Positions 35,255-49,000 of a stretch of DNA of 64,000 nucleotides are shown one piece after another. Each line of letters starts with the position of its first letter. The first letter of the stretch is position 1. Source of the stretch: Phycomyces nitens (Eukaryota > Mucoromycota > Mucoromycetes > Mucorales > Phycomycetaceae); contig JAHRBC010000002.1 of NCBI GenBank assembly GCA_022702545.1, positions 1,674,001-1,738,000 of the forward strand, read 5' to 3'. The translations under genes were made by a program, and so were the position numbers. Below the pieces are notes generated by a model that was not told the DNA's origin, did not search any database, and saw nothing but the letters and a program-made list of their open reading frames with translations.

Positions 35255-35536
35255 CCACAATAAACTCAATCTAATCATAGCCCTTTGTTTTTAGATGATT
35301 ATTATTGTCATGCAAAAAATTAGACAGTTTGTGACATTTTTAATACAGCAAAATATTTTTATTTTATATTTTATATTTCATGAAATAGGTCAGCCCCCCC
35401 ATAATCTCCCTTTCCTCTAATCATGCAGGAGATTACATATAACAAGCACTGTTATTTTCACTAGATATTTTCTCAGCCTACGATTGATTCTCTCTTTCTT
35501 TCTCTTTTTTCCACACTTTTGTTTTACTGCTCTTTC
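35255..35536. other. Short intergenic spacer
   Basis: 282 bp separate the ubinuclein stop from the next start in the same direction. It ends in a CT-rich run typical of fungal promoters. Confidence 0.4.
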
Positions 35537-38500
35537 ATGGCACAGTCTACACGCGAATTGCCTAGCCTTGTCGCCTCTCCTACCAATACACTCACCCTAC
35601 AAGATGTAGTGCTTGATTCTCCAGTGTGGCGTGCAAATGTCATACATCTTGAAGACCAGATGGAGCAATTCTCAAAATGGATCGACAGATTTATCCGAAT
35701 GTTGAAACAATATATTGAATCCATCGAGAGTAAGGATCGCCAATCTCTTTACAGGAATACTAATGAGGTCATATATTCAATGTAGAGCACAATCTAGAAA
35801 CTAGCAATCTAGCCAAATGGACTCATCCGCCTGGACTGGACGGCTCTTTCTTGGGTATGTTGACCAGCATTTGGTTCCAAGAAGTTCAAAATGGATGTTA
35901 ATCATAGTCATTGACCAATCGCTTTTTAGATCCACACGTTGCTGGTACAGTCATCAATGCATTCATAGGCACTCTCCAGTCGGACCTTGCATTTAAACAA
36001 AAGTTGGTAAGATATGAATCTCCGCCAGAAATCAAAAAGATATTAAAAATGACCTATAGGCATCAGACCTGGAAGAAAGCCTATTGATACCTCTGCAACA
36101 CTTTATAAAGACAGAGCTAAAGGACTTTAGGGAGTCCAAGCGCCAATTTGATAAGATCCTCGACAAGTATGAGAATCAGCTGAGCAGATATAGTATACTC
36201 AGCAAACAGAAAGAGCCCAGTGCCCTTCGCGAGGATGCCTTTCAGACATTTGACGTCCGAACAGCCTACACCAGAGCCTGTGGCGACTTCTTTAGTAGAA
36301 TGATAAAGTTTCAATCTAACCTGGAGCACCAGTTAGTTCAGTGTTTCTCAGGGGCTATGCAGGCCAAGGTTGAAGAGATTGATGAAGCAGGTCAGGCATG
36401 TGCCCAGATCCGTCTCCTACTCCCAGGGTGGCGTTTATGGCTTGAAGAGGTATGGTTTGTTGCAATTGGTATAAACAAATGTGCTTATGTTCCTGCAGAA
36501 CAAAGAGTCCTGTGCTTTTCAGCTCCAGAATATCCAGAAATCATGTTCAATCCTAGAAGATGCCTACATTCGCCAAACTCGCCCTCACCGCTCTCTCAAA
36601 CGATACTCAACCATGCCAAACAGACGTCGGTCGACAATCATTTCAGGATCGCCTGTCTTGGGAGAGAGTGGTGATGATCGGGCGACAATAAGACCACCAT
36701 CACTCAATGAACATCGCATGTCACTCGAAGACCAAAGCACATTTGATTCCTTATTACCAGACGACAGTTCTCCACGCCAAGGATATCTTTACCAAAGATA
36801 TGCCATTGGCAAATCCACTCGATACACATGGGCCCGTCGCTGGTTCTTTCTACAGGATGGCTTCTTTGGAAACTGTACGGTTGGGACTATCAATAAAGTT
36901 AAAGGAAGCCTGGTCGTAGATGAACGGATAAAGATACAGGGCTGCAAAGGCAAAATTAATAATGATATTGACCGAAGATTTTGCTTTGAAGTCCAAAATT
37001 CTACCAGGTAAATATATATATCTGAACCATCGATATTCCCAAAAGTATGGTACTCATAACTGTGTATAGCAATACAACCTTTTTGCTTCAGGCAGAAACA
37101 GAAGACGAGATGATGCAATGGTTATGGGCCATTGAGAAACAAAAAGAACTTGTCAGCAACCCTGGAAGTCCGGGGATTATTTCAAGCAAGCTGCAGCAGG
37201 AGGAGGAGGCAGCAGAAGCAACTATGCCCCAAGCTCTCCTGTCTCCTAAGCCTAGCTTACCTGCCAAACGATCTCCAGTCGAAAAGATGGCCCGCACCGT
37301 TTCGTCTTCTACTTGCTTTCCTTTGAGACGTGAAGATCTCCTCAACAAGAACCAAACTCTCACTTCCACACTCTCTACCGCATTTTCCCTTACATCATTG
37401 CTGATTCGTGAGGGTACACGAAAAGCAAAGGCCCCTGCTCCCAGCGAAACCAGCTCCGAGACTTCTGGACAGCTTGACATTATTCCCCAGCCGTCGTCTT
37501 CCTGGGGTATGCCGTGGTTGATGTCTGGAATCAATGCACTTGCAAACAATGGCGATACAATCAGTCTATCCGATACAATTTCCAGCAAATCATCTAGTCC
37601 CAATGAAGCAAACCAGGTTGTTGTCTGGCCCACAAAACTCGAAGTCGAAGCTCCCAAAGTAAAACTGACAGGTTATTCGTCTGATCTAGCCCAAAAACAA
37701 AAGGAATTACGAAAGTATTTCGCGAATGTGTCTCCTTCTGAAGTAGTCTTGCAGGGTATGGATGCTTTTATGTCAGCCTATTTTATATTTTGAATATCAA
37801 TGCTCAGACTCTTATCTCTTGTAGGCTTCCCAGCGTCCCTTTATTTGCAACAGGCAAAGCAAAGGATCCCAGAAGATTCTTCTGAAAGAGGTTCATTAAG
37901 CAACGACCAGGCTTCTTTGTCGAGTCAGGAAATATCGTCTGATGAGAATGGGTTTGGCTACAATGGATACTGTTATGTGACCCAAAAGAATATGTGGTTC
38001 TATAGCTGCATTATGATGACCTGTGTTAATACGGTAAAATTAAAACTCTAGAATTTATTAAAGAAACGACTGACCCAACATTATCCTTTAGCTGGTCATT
38101 CCTCTTGACGATATCAAATCTATTCAGTTTGACAGAGCTTCGTCTGCAACATCCCATATGTTTATTGAGACCCTGGGCCTAAGTCAACGCCATTGCTTTG
38201 GTCTCTGGCTAGAGTCGGCCGAAAAGATTGGTGATGAGCTTCGAGTGATTGTTGATACCGCAAAAACCCCAGAGGTAGCTCACAAAAGCAAACAAATATG
38301 CAGACTATTGATTGATATTTCTTATAGGAGACACCATTGCAGACTCTGTATGATAGCATCAAAAGTATTACACCCGGAAGAAAACAAAAGACACCCGTCA
38401 GCCACTTCACTGCTGTCAGTGCTCTTAATGCGGCCGTGACTCCCCTGAATGTACAGGCACATCCTTCACAGCTACTGTCTCAAGAACCAATGGTATCAAA

Positions 38501-40249
38501 CCAGGATAGCGTTAATAACACCATTAGTTCCATTGGACGACGCAACAGTTCAACCACAAACTCTTTGGACATCCGTGGTCGAAAGACGTCCGCGGCTACT
38601 GGAGCACTTACGGCAGCTATGGAGGCAGCGTCTACTTCAAAGTTGAGCAAGAGCCCTCCAAAATCAGAGAAATACTCGTCACAATCGATAAAATCAAACA
38701 ATAGTCTTCCGGAAGAAGTGTGGCCAGACAACATTGAAAAGCCTACTGAGGTTGTTACCTGTGGATGTCAGGACCATCTGGATAAAAAGGAAGCCCAGAT
38801 ACCAATAAGTATTAGCGCCAAACGACTGTTTGATATGATGTTTTCAGAGTCTCAAAGTGGAGAAGAGGCTGGATCCAAAGGTATCTGGAAATCCTTTCAC
38901 CAAGAGAGAGGAAATTCAGGCAAGTCTTTTTTTTAATAGGTCTATAAGATTGGTGTAATTAACTGGCTTGTATTATTAGACCTCAAGATATCGAGTTGGT
39001 CAGAAGACAAAGACGGGAGAAAGGAAAGAACTTTGACGTACACAATGCCAGTAACCAACCCAATGGGTATGTTAGATTTACTAGTAAATAATCCAAGCTG
39101 CTCTCAAAACCAACTCTTGATATAACCAATATAGTAAAAGCCAAAGAAACAAATGTAATTGAAACCCATCAGATCCTAGAAGAAAAAGAATATCTGTAAG
39201 TTCATTCTTTTAGTGATAAAATACTCACTGTTGTTGCCACGTTAGGTCCTACGCTGTTATCATATCAACAAGGACACCTAATCTTCCATATGCAGATGCA
39301 TTCATACCATGTATAAAGTATTGCATTACCTACACATCTCCCGGGACCTGTCTGCTGACCTGCAGCTATGGTATAAAATGGCTCAAGTCAGTCATGGTAA
39401 AATGTAAGCCTATATTTTATTTCATTTTATCTTATTTATCATTTTGACTAATTTATATATAAATCAAAGCCATGATAAACAGAGCAGCAAGCAAAGGATT
39501 AGTGGAATCAATTGAACTCATGGTCAACCAGATCAAAAAGAGACTATCTCAAATCATTGGTTCTTCTGGTCAGCCTTCTTCTGGACCCGCATCTGGAGAA
39601 GCAAGCCAAGCCGTTGGAGCCATTACAACAGGCGAATCACTCTTCAAGTCAGACACCACAACCCGCGCCAAAATTGGCGGCCAGGGTGGTGTCAAAAAGA
39701 CACTCATGTATATTCTGGCCGCAATAGCTTTGTGGATCATTACATACCTATTTACTGATGTATATTATCGTCAAACACGCGAATTATCTACTCCAAACGA
39801 AACAATTTCATGGAGAGGTGTCTATCTTCGAGATCTTGACCAAGAATTAGCAGGCCAAGTCAGTGTACCTATCAAGGCTAATCCCAGGTAAGCACAATTT
39901 ATTTGGTGCTCATATCAAGTGACAATTATAGGAGTTTAACCATAAAGGGTTTTGTAGAGTGTATCAGTCATTTCAGGACTCTCGAGTGGAGCCAATAGGG
40001 TGGAAATACACCTGGTTCAGTCCACGACATCGTCGAATGGCGGCCGAGCTCACTTACACGCGAGAACGTCTTGGCGCGCTGCGTTATGAACTTTTGGCAG
40101 CCTTTAGAATGTTGAACAGTATAGAACAGCATATTGTAGAGAGTGAGTACTGGAACTGGCTTTTAGACAGAAATCTACAATGTGAGAGTGGAACTGAACG
40201 GGGTCTTGATGGGTGTGAAGAAGTTAGAAAAGAGCTATCAGACCACTAA
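35537..40249 (+). CDS. BAR-PH-VASt membrane-contact sterol transfer protein (Lam1/Ysp1, Lam3/Sip3 type)
   Basis: Fourteen exons (35537-35729, 35786-35854, 35930-36006, 36060-36449, 36499-37007, 37070-37755, 37825-38033, 38092-38274, 38328-38919, 38980-39066, 39135-39195, 39246-39403, 39470-39887, 39958-40249) encode 1307 residues. Order of domains: BAR-like helices (about 15-260); PH (about 337-445, GYLYQRYA...RRWFFLQDG...MMQWLWAIE); a second PH/GRAM-like fold (about 686-760); Ser-rich linker; VASt (about 950-1105, with PYADAFIP and WLKSVMVK); a transmembrane helix (about 1148-1168, YILAAIALWIITYLF). This matches the fungal Lam1-Lam3 class, which sits in the ER at plasma-membrane contacts and moves sterol. 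Intron 9 uses a GC donor. Start is the ATG at 35537; an upstream in-frame ATG at 35519 adds six residues. Confidence 0.88.
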
Positions 40250-41066
40250 ATAAAGTCGCAATATACTCTCTTGTAAACCCGGGTGCCCCTTGATTTTGAT
40301 ACAATTTACGGGTTATTCCTCTGCAGACCAACACGAGTATGAATATTTAATATTGGTTAGAATTGAAGTTACTTTTTCTGTTGGACAATCGAATTGGAAT
40401 AATTGTAATGTGTTTTGAGAGACCATGTAGTATTGATTTCTGCATTATGTATGCAGAATTGTAGTAAAAATTAGTCCCAAACCTGTGGTCCAAAGGGATG
40501 CATTTTTATATTTATAAACAAATCCTGTCCCTGGGATATTACCAATCGTCAAGTCAAAATACAGCAAGTATTTATTACAGAATATCATGATAAAAATATA
40601 TAATATTTGCAATTTCGTAGCATGCCTTTCGAGGTGGACCAACTCCTTGAGAAAGGCTGGCCCTTGATGGTAATCCCATTTGGTTTTCTCCTGGATTCAA
40701 TGATAAACTCACAATGGCTTTTGTTCAATGTGTCCTCTTATCTTGTGCATGCCTAAACCTCTTTTGCCTAACCCTTTCATTGCACCTTATGTAATGGCAC
40801 ATACTATCTCCTGGTCATCTATTGCTTCTTTGAAGCCAATGTATGCAAATGATTTCATAAACAACCTCATCAAGAAGCTCATTTCTTTTCTTTTCTTTTT
40901 TATTTGCTTAAGTATGTGGGTGTAAATGGATTCTTTATACAGTACCAAGGAAATTCATCAGTCTTTATCCAAGAGAATAATTAAATTTGGGTTTTCTTTT
41001 CTTTTGGTATGAATGGAAGTGTGAGGCAGAGCATCAGGGGGTTTTCTCTTACGCTAAAATAAATTA
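40250..41066. other. Convergent spacer between the Lam-type gene and MCM2
   Basis: About 0.8 kb between two stop codons, longer than needed for 3' ends. Short open pieces on both strands have no recognisable features. Part of it (40600-40850) is less AT-rich and could be old transposon sequence. Confidence 0.35.
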
Positions 41067-44000
41067 TTAATGAGTAGATTCAGTATAAACCTTTATAATT
41101 TCTCCCTTGCTAGGCTCAAGCTTGTATCGGTTTTGTTCAAACAAACGAGAGTGAAGGAAGGGCTGGAGATCATGGATATGCATGTCGCGAGCCTGGTTTT
41201 ATTAAGCACAATTAACCATTAGCTCTTTATTTCTTTTGAGAATAAACCACATAATCCTTTGTACATTACCTTGTTTTCCAATTCGGACATGGCAACAGAG
41301 ATGTCAGAAGGCAATCTCTTGAATCGCAGCTGATAAAGTCTTCTCTTTTCTTTGCAGATGCTATCCAAAGTAGCAAGAAGAAGCTCATCACGGTCATGGA
41401 GATTGACAATGTATTTGGAAAAACGCTATAAACACAGATACCCTTAGCCTCTACACGTTTTGAACTTTTGATGACTTACTTTACGAAGGGCCTTCATCAT
41501 ACTGAACTTTTGTGCACTAATGAAACTATCAAGCGCAACCGTGATGGCCATATCAACATCATCAGAGCGCACATACTCTCTAAGATGCATCTTTGCATTG
41601 GCTTCTGCCATACGAATCATGGATTCCAAGTGACGAACGGTAATAGGGATACTACCACTTGCAAGGGATTCGCGACGCAACTCTGAATAAAGACGAGATA
41701 GCTTGTCTTCATCCACCTGCTGGAGCTTAGGGTGGATTTTTTCACGAGCATACATGATGTATTTTCTCAAGAGATCTTGAGGAATGATCTAGAATTCCAA
41801 GTGTGTTAACATCCCTTTTGGATCTCTTTAATCGAATACTTACATCAGTGTCTTCCTTGAGTGGCTGGGCAAGGCCATCTTCGCCTGCATTGTAGATAGG
41901 ATGACTACGGATATGACTGGCAATAACATTGGTGGCCAATACGTGATCCTGCTCAGGATCAACAATGTCCTTGACTACGCACAGGACATCGAAACGCGAA
42001 AGAATTGGCTCTGTAAGCTCAACGTTCTGAGAGAATGGGATCGAGGCATTGTAGCGACCTCTGATGGGATTGGCAGCTGCAAGGATCGAACAGCGAGCCT
42101 GGAGAGTGGTGATGATACCAGCTTTGGAGATTGAGATAGACTGTTGCTCCATAGCTTCGTGAATAGACGTACGATCCGCATCATTCATCTTGTCAAACTC
42201 ATCAATCAGACACACACCACGATCAGCCAGTACAAGTGCACCACCTTCCAAAGTCCATTCGCGTGTAATGGGATCCTTGTGGACTGATGCGGTCAAACCT
42301 ACAGCACTTGCACCCTGACCGGTTGTAAACACAGCACGATGTGCAGTCTTTTCGACATACTTTAGGAACTGGGATTTGGCAGTACCAGGGTCACCTAACA
42401 AAAGGATGTTGATATCACCACGGATCATATGTTTGCCCTGAACATTCTTAGGGACACCACCAAACAAAGACAGAGCAATAGAGCGCTTGATGTTCTCGTG
42501 GCCATAGATTGAAGGAGCAATGCTCTTGACAATCTTTCTACCGATGCGCTTGTCTTTGCCCATTGCAATAATCGTCTTTTTATCATCGTCAGTCAGTTTG
42601 TATGCTGCAAACATGTCTTCCTTTTTGTTGATATAGTTGGCTTCAATGATTGTAGCAAACACAGGGAATCCATTCTTGGTGCTAAGAGAAGCATCAAAGT
42701 TGTTGCGGTACACACCAATAACTTCCTGTTATGCCCACCTGTCAGTCCTTTTAAAGTATTCACTCCACTCCAAATAATCCTTACAATCTCTTCTCCTGGC
42801 TTGGCCTGATCAATCAAATCCCAAAGACAGATAACTTCTCTGTGACGAGGCAAGCGACCAGGTGGGACGGTTCCTGGGCTTTCTTGGATTGTCAACTTTT
42901 GGTAGTTTCTGTAGACAGTCTATAAATCAAACAAAGAAGAAATGTTTAGTTGCTTTATACCTTTTTTATGATCTTATCCTGTCTTGGGATTCTCTCTCAA
43001 GAGTCTAATATTATATGTACCTGCTCCATATTGAGGTTAAAGGGACCTCTGCTCTGACAGCTTGGGCAGGTGTGGATCTTGATCTCATTATGAATGTCCT
43101 GATAAAAGGGTCCCAGCAATTCTCCGCACTTTGCACAGTTAAACTTGACCCATTTCAATTGAGGAAAGACACCTGAACGACGAGTGACCACACCAGCAAC
43201 ACGCACAAGACAGTTCAATTGGCCTTGTCTAAGCTCGCGGAGGGTGTTGAGGGCTGGGAGATCAGTGATACGGACATGGATCTCTCTGTGGATACGCTCG
43301 TACTCGGGGTACTGCAACAAGGTAACACTCAGAGCAACGTCGTCAAATATCTTGAGCATTGCAATGGGAGAGTTGGCCAAGAAGTAGGCCAAGATTGCCT
43401 TGCTCTGTGTCAAGTGTTCATAATTGACCTCAAAAGATTCTCTATTGCCTATATAGAATCTCGCGTCAGACTACAGTGTCTTTATAGCTTGTAGCCAATA
43501 CAAAACAACCTGTATAAACTTACGTTCACCCATGTCTTTGATACGTTCACCATAAACAGATGTACCATGTTCGTCTACATAGGTCTGCAAGAAATCCCTA
43601 AACTCTCTCTTGATTGTTCGTCGGGGGGCTTCTTGGGTAATCCAGTCAGAAACAGTGGCATTCTTGATGGTTCTGAGGTCATCCAATGTCATTTCAGCCT
43701 AGACCAAAGAATAATAATAAAAATAATAATCGTCAAAAGAGTTGTCAATAAATAAGCTTTATGAAATTTCAACCAAGCAAAACATACGGCTCCCATGTTC
43801 TCAAGCTCGTCGTTTTGAGCATCGTGCATATGACGGCGTCTCTGGCGAGTCGGCATGGCCATGGTGTCTGTTTCGTCCTCCATTGGATCCAAGAAAGCAT
43901 TTGCCATGCGTCCCTGACGTTGCTGAATTGCAGCATCACGTCGTCTCATTTCCATTTCGGCAGCCTGGCGATCGTCAACATCAAGCGCTTCGTAAAACAC

Positions 44001-44522
44001 ATCGTCTACGCCATCCTCTTCGTACTGATCCTGGCGAGCATCATTGGCATAATCTCTATAGATCCCAATCAATATTCATGATTATGTCCCTGTGTAGGCG
44101 GTATTTTCGCGTGTTTTTGAACACTACTTACTTTTCCATTCCAGCTCCAAACAAATCCTCGCCTTCGTCGTCTGATCCAGCCACATCTTCGAATGGATCA
44201 TCAACCACACCCTCTTCAGCTTCATGAGCAAAATCAACTTCGGAATGGAAGAATCCGGGGGACGAAGGAGGGGGTTGAGAGAATCCGGGTGAGTCGGCGG
44301 CTTCTGGTTGAGTAGCACCGATACTATCTCTTCTTCTTTTACGATCGAAATTCGACTAATTGGGAATTGATAGTCGGTCAGACATATAATGCGTATAGAA
44401 TGTAAATGAATACATATATATATGAAAAAAAATAAAAGTATGTTTTCGATTGCAAGATTTTTTTTCTTTATTCTGAAAAATTCCATGTCGATATTTTATC
44501 TTTTTTGCGAAATGCATACCAT
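41067..44522 (-). CDS. MCM2: DNA replication licensing helicase subunit MCM2
   Basis: Ten exons on the minus strand (44522-44520 ATG only, 44355-44132, 44055-43788, 43698-43524, 43448-43021, 42919-42785, 42725-41844, 41788-41480, 41425-41270, 41192-41067) encode 901 residues, the normal MCM2 length. Features in order: an acidic N-terminal tail (histone-binding and kinase-target region in the family); a zinc finger with CAKC and CPSC; the MCM AAA+ core with Walker A GDPGTAKS (522-529), Walker B LIDEFDKM (about 584-591) and arginine finger SRFD (654-657); and a C-terminal winged-helix region. It is one of the six Mcm2-7 subunits of the replicative helicase loaded at origins. The start codon is separated from the rest by a 164-bp intron; this start was chosen because the downstream exon has no in-frame ATG near the conserved start. 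Confidence 0.93.
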
Positions 44523-45216
44523 GGGTCAAAGGTGCAAGAAGTTCCTGGAAATGTAGAGTTGAACCTGTTTGTTCCTGGACTCAACTTTTGGTATCTCAAA
44601 GGAACACAAAAAAGTGACCGTCGCTGTGGGAAAGTGACTTTTTTTGAAGTTTGTCTGTAATCCTGGAGCACCGTCAAATCAGCAATCCGAAACACAAGTC
44701 ACTTCCGGACACTTTATTAGTTCGGGAGAAAATGCCCGGGGTATAGCAGTGTTCGGATCGGGCTAAATGGCGTTTCGGTCTGGCTTGTAAAAAAAAATAA
44801 AGGCAAAATGCAGTGCAGTGCATTGAGCAATAATGCTGTCTGGTCCCTAGCAGCTCAATATATCACATTGATAGAAACGAATCAATGCAATGTATTTTGC
44901 ACACTTTATCAATTTAATTCATAAGTAGAATGTACAAACGTCCCTAATTAAAAAAAAGGCAGTAATTAGAGCTGTCTTTTTTTGTCGAGGCAAAATAGAC
45001 AAATAAATGAAAGCAAAAAGCAGACCAAAGGTCTTTATTCTCCTGGCTCTTCGTATATAACCTAAAGACCAAAAATATAAACCTTTTTACACAACCATCA
45101 AAGCATGTTCTCTCTCTCTTTATTAAAATATCAATATAAATAATTCACCTCTTGATCCGTTCACAAATTCATTTCATGTCCGAGCGTGACTGGTATTCTG
45201 GATTGCTGATTTAGCG
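44523..45216. other. Intergenic region upstream of MCM2
   Basis: Promoter region of MCM2 on the left, AT-rich sequence on the right. No gene seen. Confidence 0.4.
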
Positions 45217-46035
45217 GTGCTTCAAAGCTTGTCCCATATTTTTTTCAAGTTCAGTTTCGAAAACGGAGGAAAATCCAGCTTTTGGTTATGCATGCTTCCT
45301 TCACCCGATACCCCAGAGAAGTTCTCTGAAATGTCTCTAGATGAACCATTCCTTCATACTTCTATGAGTGAGCCAGACAATGTGGCGTGCAACTCATGGA
45401 GAGAAATGCCCCCACAAAACCAAAGCATGACAGGCAGACTTGGAATTGCTGATGCTGTCAAAGTCAACCGGTCAAAATCCCAGAAGCGGTCCAAGGTGGT
45501 CATTAGTACCAAGAACAGAATCGACAGGCCCAACATATGGTATCGCAGCAATGCAAAGTACTCGGTTGTATTTGAACTTCCTCTGGACGACCCAACTTTT
45601 GAAGATGAGTTCCTGCGTGTTGCGCGTATCCTATACCCTCGAGGCATTGGTCTCGGAATAAGTCAGCCCGCCGAAGATATCATAGAAATTCACATGTTTG
45701 ACGAGAGAGACTGTGAATATGCTTGTGCGGACGGCGTGTCCGTCCGGGGTCATCGAATTTATCCCTACCGTACCATTTCTCCCCAGGCTGTTGTTGTTCG
45801 AGCCAACCTGAGTGGACTTCCTCCTCTCGAATACACTGAGATGGTCACATTCTTACGGGCATGCTTTGCAGACTATGGCGCTCTCCATGAAATGGTGCTC
45901 TACGAGGAACGAGAGTGGTTTATGGGCGAAGGTTATGTCGATCTTTTGCAATCTCCAGACCGGCCTTGGAAGCCCATGAACCGCCACATCGTATTTAAAT
46001 CCACGACGATTCTTGTCTCATGGGTAAAGCTTTGA
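45217..46035 (+). CDS. Orphan LINE ORF1-like (gag-type RNA-binding) protein
   Basis: An uninterrupted frame of 272 residues. The better start may be the ATG at 45292, which removes a hydrophobic 25-residue leader. The C-terminal half carries an RRM-like pattern (VVVRANLSGLPPLEY, then CFADYGALHEMVLYE and WFMGEGYVDLL). From memory, ORF1 proteins of LINE elements in Mucorales have such a fold followed by CCHC knuckles. Here the frame ends before any zinc knuckle, and no endonuclease or reverse transcriptase follows. It could be a truncated element or a captured host gene. The assignment rests on pattern resemblance only. Confidence 0.5.
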   Translation: MLQSLSHIFFKFSFENGGKSSFWLCMLPSPDTPEKFSEMSLDEPFLHTSMSEPDNVACNSWREMPPQNQSMTGRLGIADAVKVNRSKSQKRSKVVISTKNRIDRPNIWYRSNAKYSVVFELPLDDPTFEDEFLRVARILYPRGIGLGISQPAEDIIEIHMFDERDCEYACADGVSVRGHRIYPYRTISPQAVVVRANLSGLPPLEYTEMVTFLRACFADYGALHEMVLYEEREWFMGEGYVDLLQSPDRPWKPMNRHIVFKSTTILVSWVKL

Positions 46036-49000
46036 AGGCTCACTCTAAACATCCTATTTGTTGTTGTTATTTTATTTAAGGAGGTCAAAAAATATTGACC
46101 CATCAACTGTAGCATAAGCATTTCACACTTTATTTTCTTATATATTTTTTTCTCATCTGCACAATAGTGCAAAGTTTCTGTAAAGCAGTATCGATCCACA
46201 GTATACCCACAAGAATCTCTTTCTTTTGCAAGTCTTGCCGTTACTGTATATTGCTACCATTTACAAAGCCAAACAATAATCATTCAACAAAAAGACTTTC
46301 TATTTCAGATTCCATTAGACGTCAAGTCTTGAACTACTCTGATGGCATAACGACTTGTTTTGGTGTTAAGGATAAAAATGAACTCTAAAAGACCTTAAAA
46401 CATTCTGTCTTGAATATCAACAAGACTCGCGGAACTAAGCGGCCTGGATTCCGAATCAATACTCATCAAGAAGATGTTACCAACTGTAACACAGCCATGA
46501 ATATAGATCAAGCACATATTTCCGTGTGTATATCAACAATAGTATACTGATTGATCCACTCTTTATTATTGCTGTTCACAAAAAAAAGGTTGTTGAACTA
46601 GACAATTTGCGGTACGTTTTATCATGCTTCAAAATGAATAATGTTCTGTAAATGATAAAGCCAAACTGGATCCCATATTATAATTATTATTTCTTGTACA
46701 TCGAGCTGTGTAGCATAGATGTTTACGATCATAGATCCAACCATAGAGAGAAGCTTTATAATCTTTCGAGTGTATGTAGTAAGATATCAAAGGGCTCACT
46801 AGAATAAAGTACACATTATGTCACCGTGTTACATTCTACAATTTGCCTACAGATTCTTGTACAAACAAAATCTTTGATCATTTCAAACTTTTTGGTGGTC
46901 CAATATGGATATTACCTTTCAATTATCTCATGTCTCCTACAACACTCGCACCACTTGTCATTGAGACAAATATACTTGGGCATGCTTTATAACCAATTCT
47001 ATCAAACAATATTCATCAATTCATTTGATATTCTACCCAATATATGCGGTCAAGTAGAGCGAGTAATAGACAGTGTGTATACTTTTATGGTCTTTATTCA
47101 AAACAATAGAAAAATAATAAAGATATATCATGTTACGTGTACCTTTATGACTAGATCTATCTATCAAAAATCCATAGGCCATCAATAGCACTATTAAATC
47201 AATATTTTGAACAGCTAAAGTAAATTTTATGTTACAAAAAGACAGAAACATATACAAATCCCTTTTGCTTTCAAACATTTATTATCCTGCCAATTCTTTA
47301 TGAAACTCATCACCAAGGCCTGATATAAGCTGTAGGTATGAACATCTATAATTATATACTCAATAAACCATACTAATTTTCAAATCAACATATGATTTTG
47401 CACCATATACATAAAAAGGTTAACTGGGTAACAGAGTAATTTATCATGCCAAAGGCACACTCGATTATTTGGTTTTATACAGGGTTTTTTAATAAGCCAG
47501 TAATTTGTAGGGGACAATGACCAGATTAAAAAAGAGCACACTTGCTTATACATCTACTATGACTTTAAAGGACTCTAGCTCCTATACGTGCTATATAAAA
47601 CATGATCATAAAAGGCTCAACATATATATATATGTGTGTGAAATATATGCATATTGATAATGCTTTAGGGCAATAATAATTAGAGTGTAACCCTTGATAT
47701 TTTCATATATACAAGAAATGATCAAGTTGAATCAAACAGCCTGACCAGAAACCAATTATTTTTCACCTTTTACATTAAATACCTTGGCCTCTTGAAAGCC
47801 GTATTGATGCCTTTACTTTCTCTATCAGAAACACCGAGTCTTTATCACCTGTTTTCTGGTGTCATTGGATATATTGTTCATTATATGCTTCTGCTACTTC
47901 TTCAGCCACAGACTCTTGCTTAAAAAGTACCCAAACAAGTCTCTATTTTTATTAAAGATTCAACTGGTCACATCCACCACTCTATCTAGCTATATTCATG
48001 TAACACCGGCAAGGAAAATGCCAAGGATTTCAAACTTTCTGGGGTAAAAAAAAAAATCCAGTTACTGAGAGTACTCATTTACCCAAATTTATAGAGGGAT
48101 TCAAATGAGTCTAGATGACCATACTCATTGAATAATCTGGGTGGTCATCTACCAACTTTTTTTTTGAATAACAACTGCTGTGCTTGCCAGCTATATCTCA
48201 GCCAACCATTCTGTTGATATCTGTTTTTCTGTATATTTGCCTAATGATAAAGGTCAAGACACCTCCTTGTGGACGCTTTATGTTTATTTGTTTGCTTGTT
48301 TATTTGTTTGCTTTTTTGTGTATATTTAATAGCGCCCAGTTTCTCCACAAAATATTAAGAATTAATTATGATAAAGATATGGCGCCCAATATAAGGTATT
48401 GAGTATCGATATTTATTAACTGTATTAAGCTCTCAAGAATAACCGTTTCAACCTAAAAACACTCTTTATTTATTTATTATTTCCAACTATAATTTATCTG
48501 GTTATTTCGTATATCTAGGTGATATCTACCAGTATAGAGTGATATTAATTGTCTCTTCAAAATGTCACTTGGATAAAGAAAGAGAATAGCTGAGAATGTA
48601 TTTATACACAAAAGATATTGGGAAAAAGATAGATACGTTGAGAATGTGTTATGCAATCGTCTGCAGCTGTATGCAAGAGTCCTTGGTCGTCAAGAAATGT
48701 ATCTATCTGTCGTCAGAGTGACCAATATGATTGGTCACATAGTATTGAGCTAGTACGTAAAAGGCAATCCAATGATTATAGAGTGTGTCTAAACTTATAA
48801 ATATTTTTCGCCAGGTATGAATACCAACACGCCAATACATCTTTTTTTATATATTTCAAGTAAAAATGCTTTTAAGCCAAGAATTTGCCAATAGGAACCT
48901 AAACTTTCCTTTTTCTAGAGAGTCCAAATATTCGAGAATTCTAGAGATAAAAACAATACAACATTAACGCAAAAGGAGATTATGGCTGGTATTGAGAATC

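Noticed and set aside
37088..37657. 189-codon minus-strand frame
   Set aside because: Antisense shadow of exon 6 of the BAR-PH-VASt gene.
43742..44227. 161-codon plus-strand frame
   Set aside because: Antisense to MCM2 exons 2-3 and crosses their splice sites.
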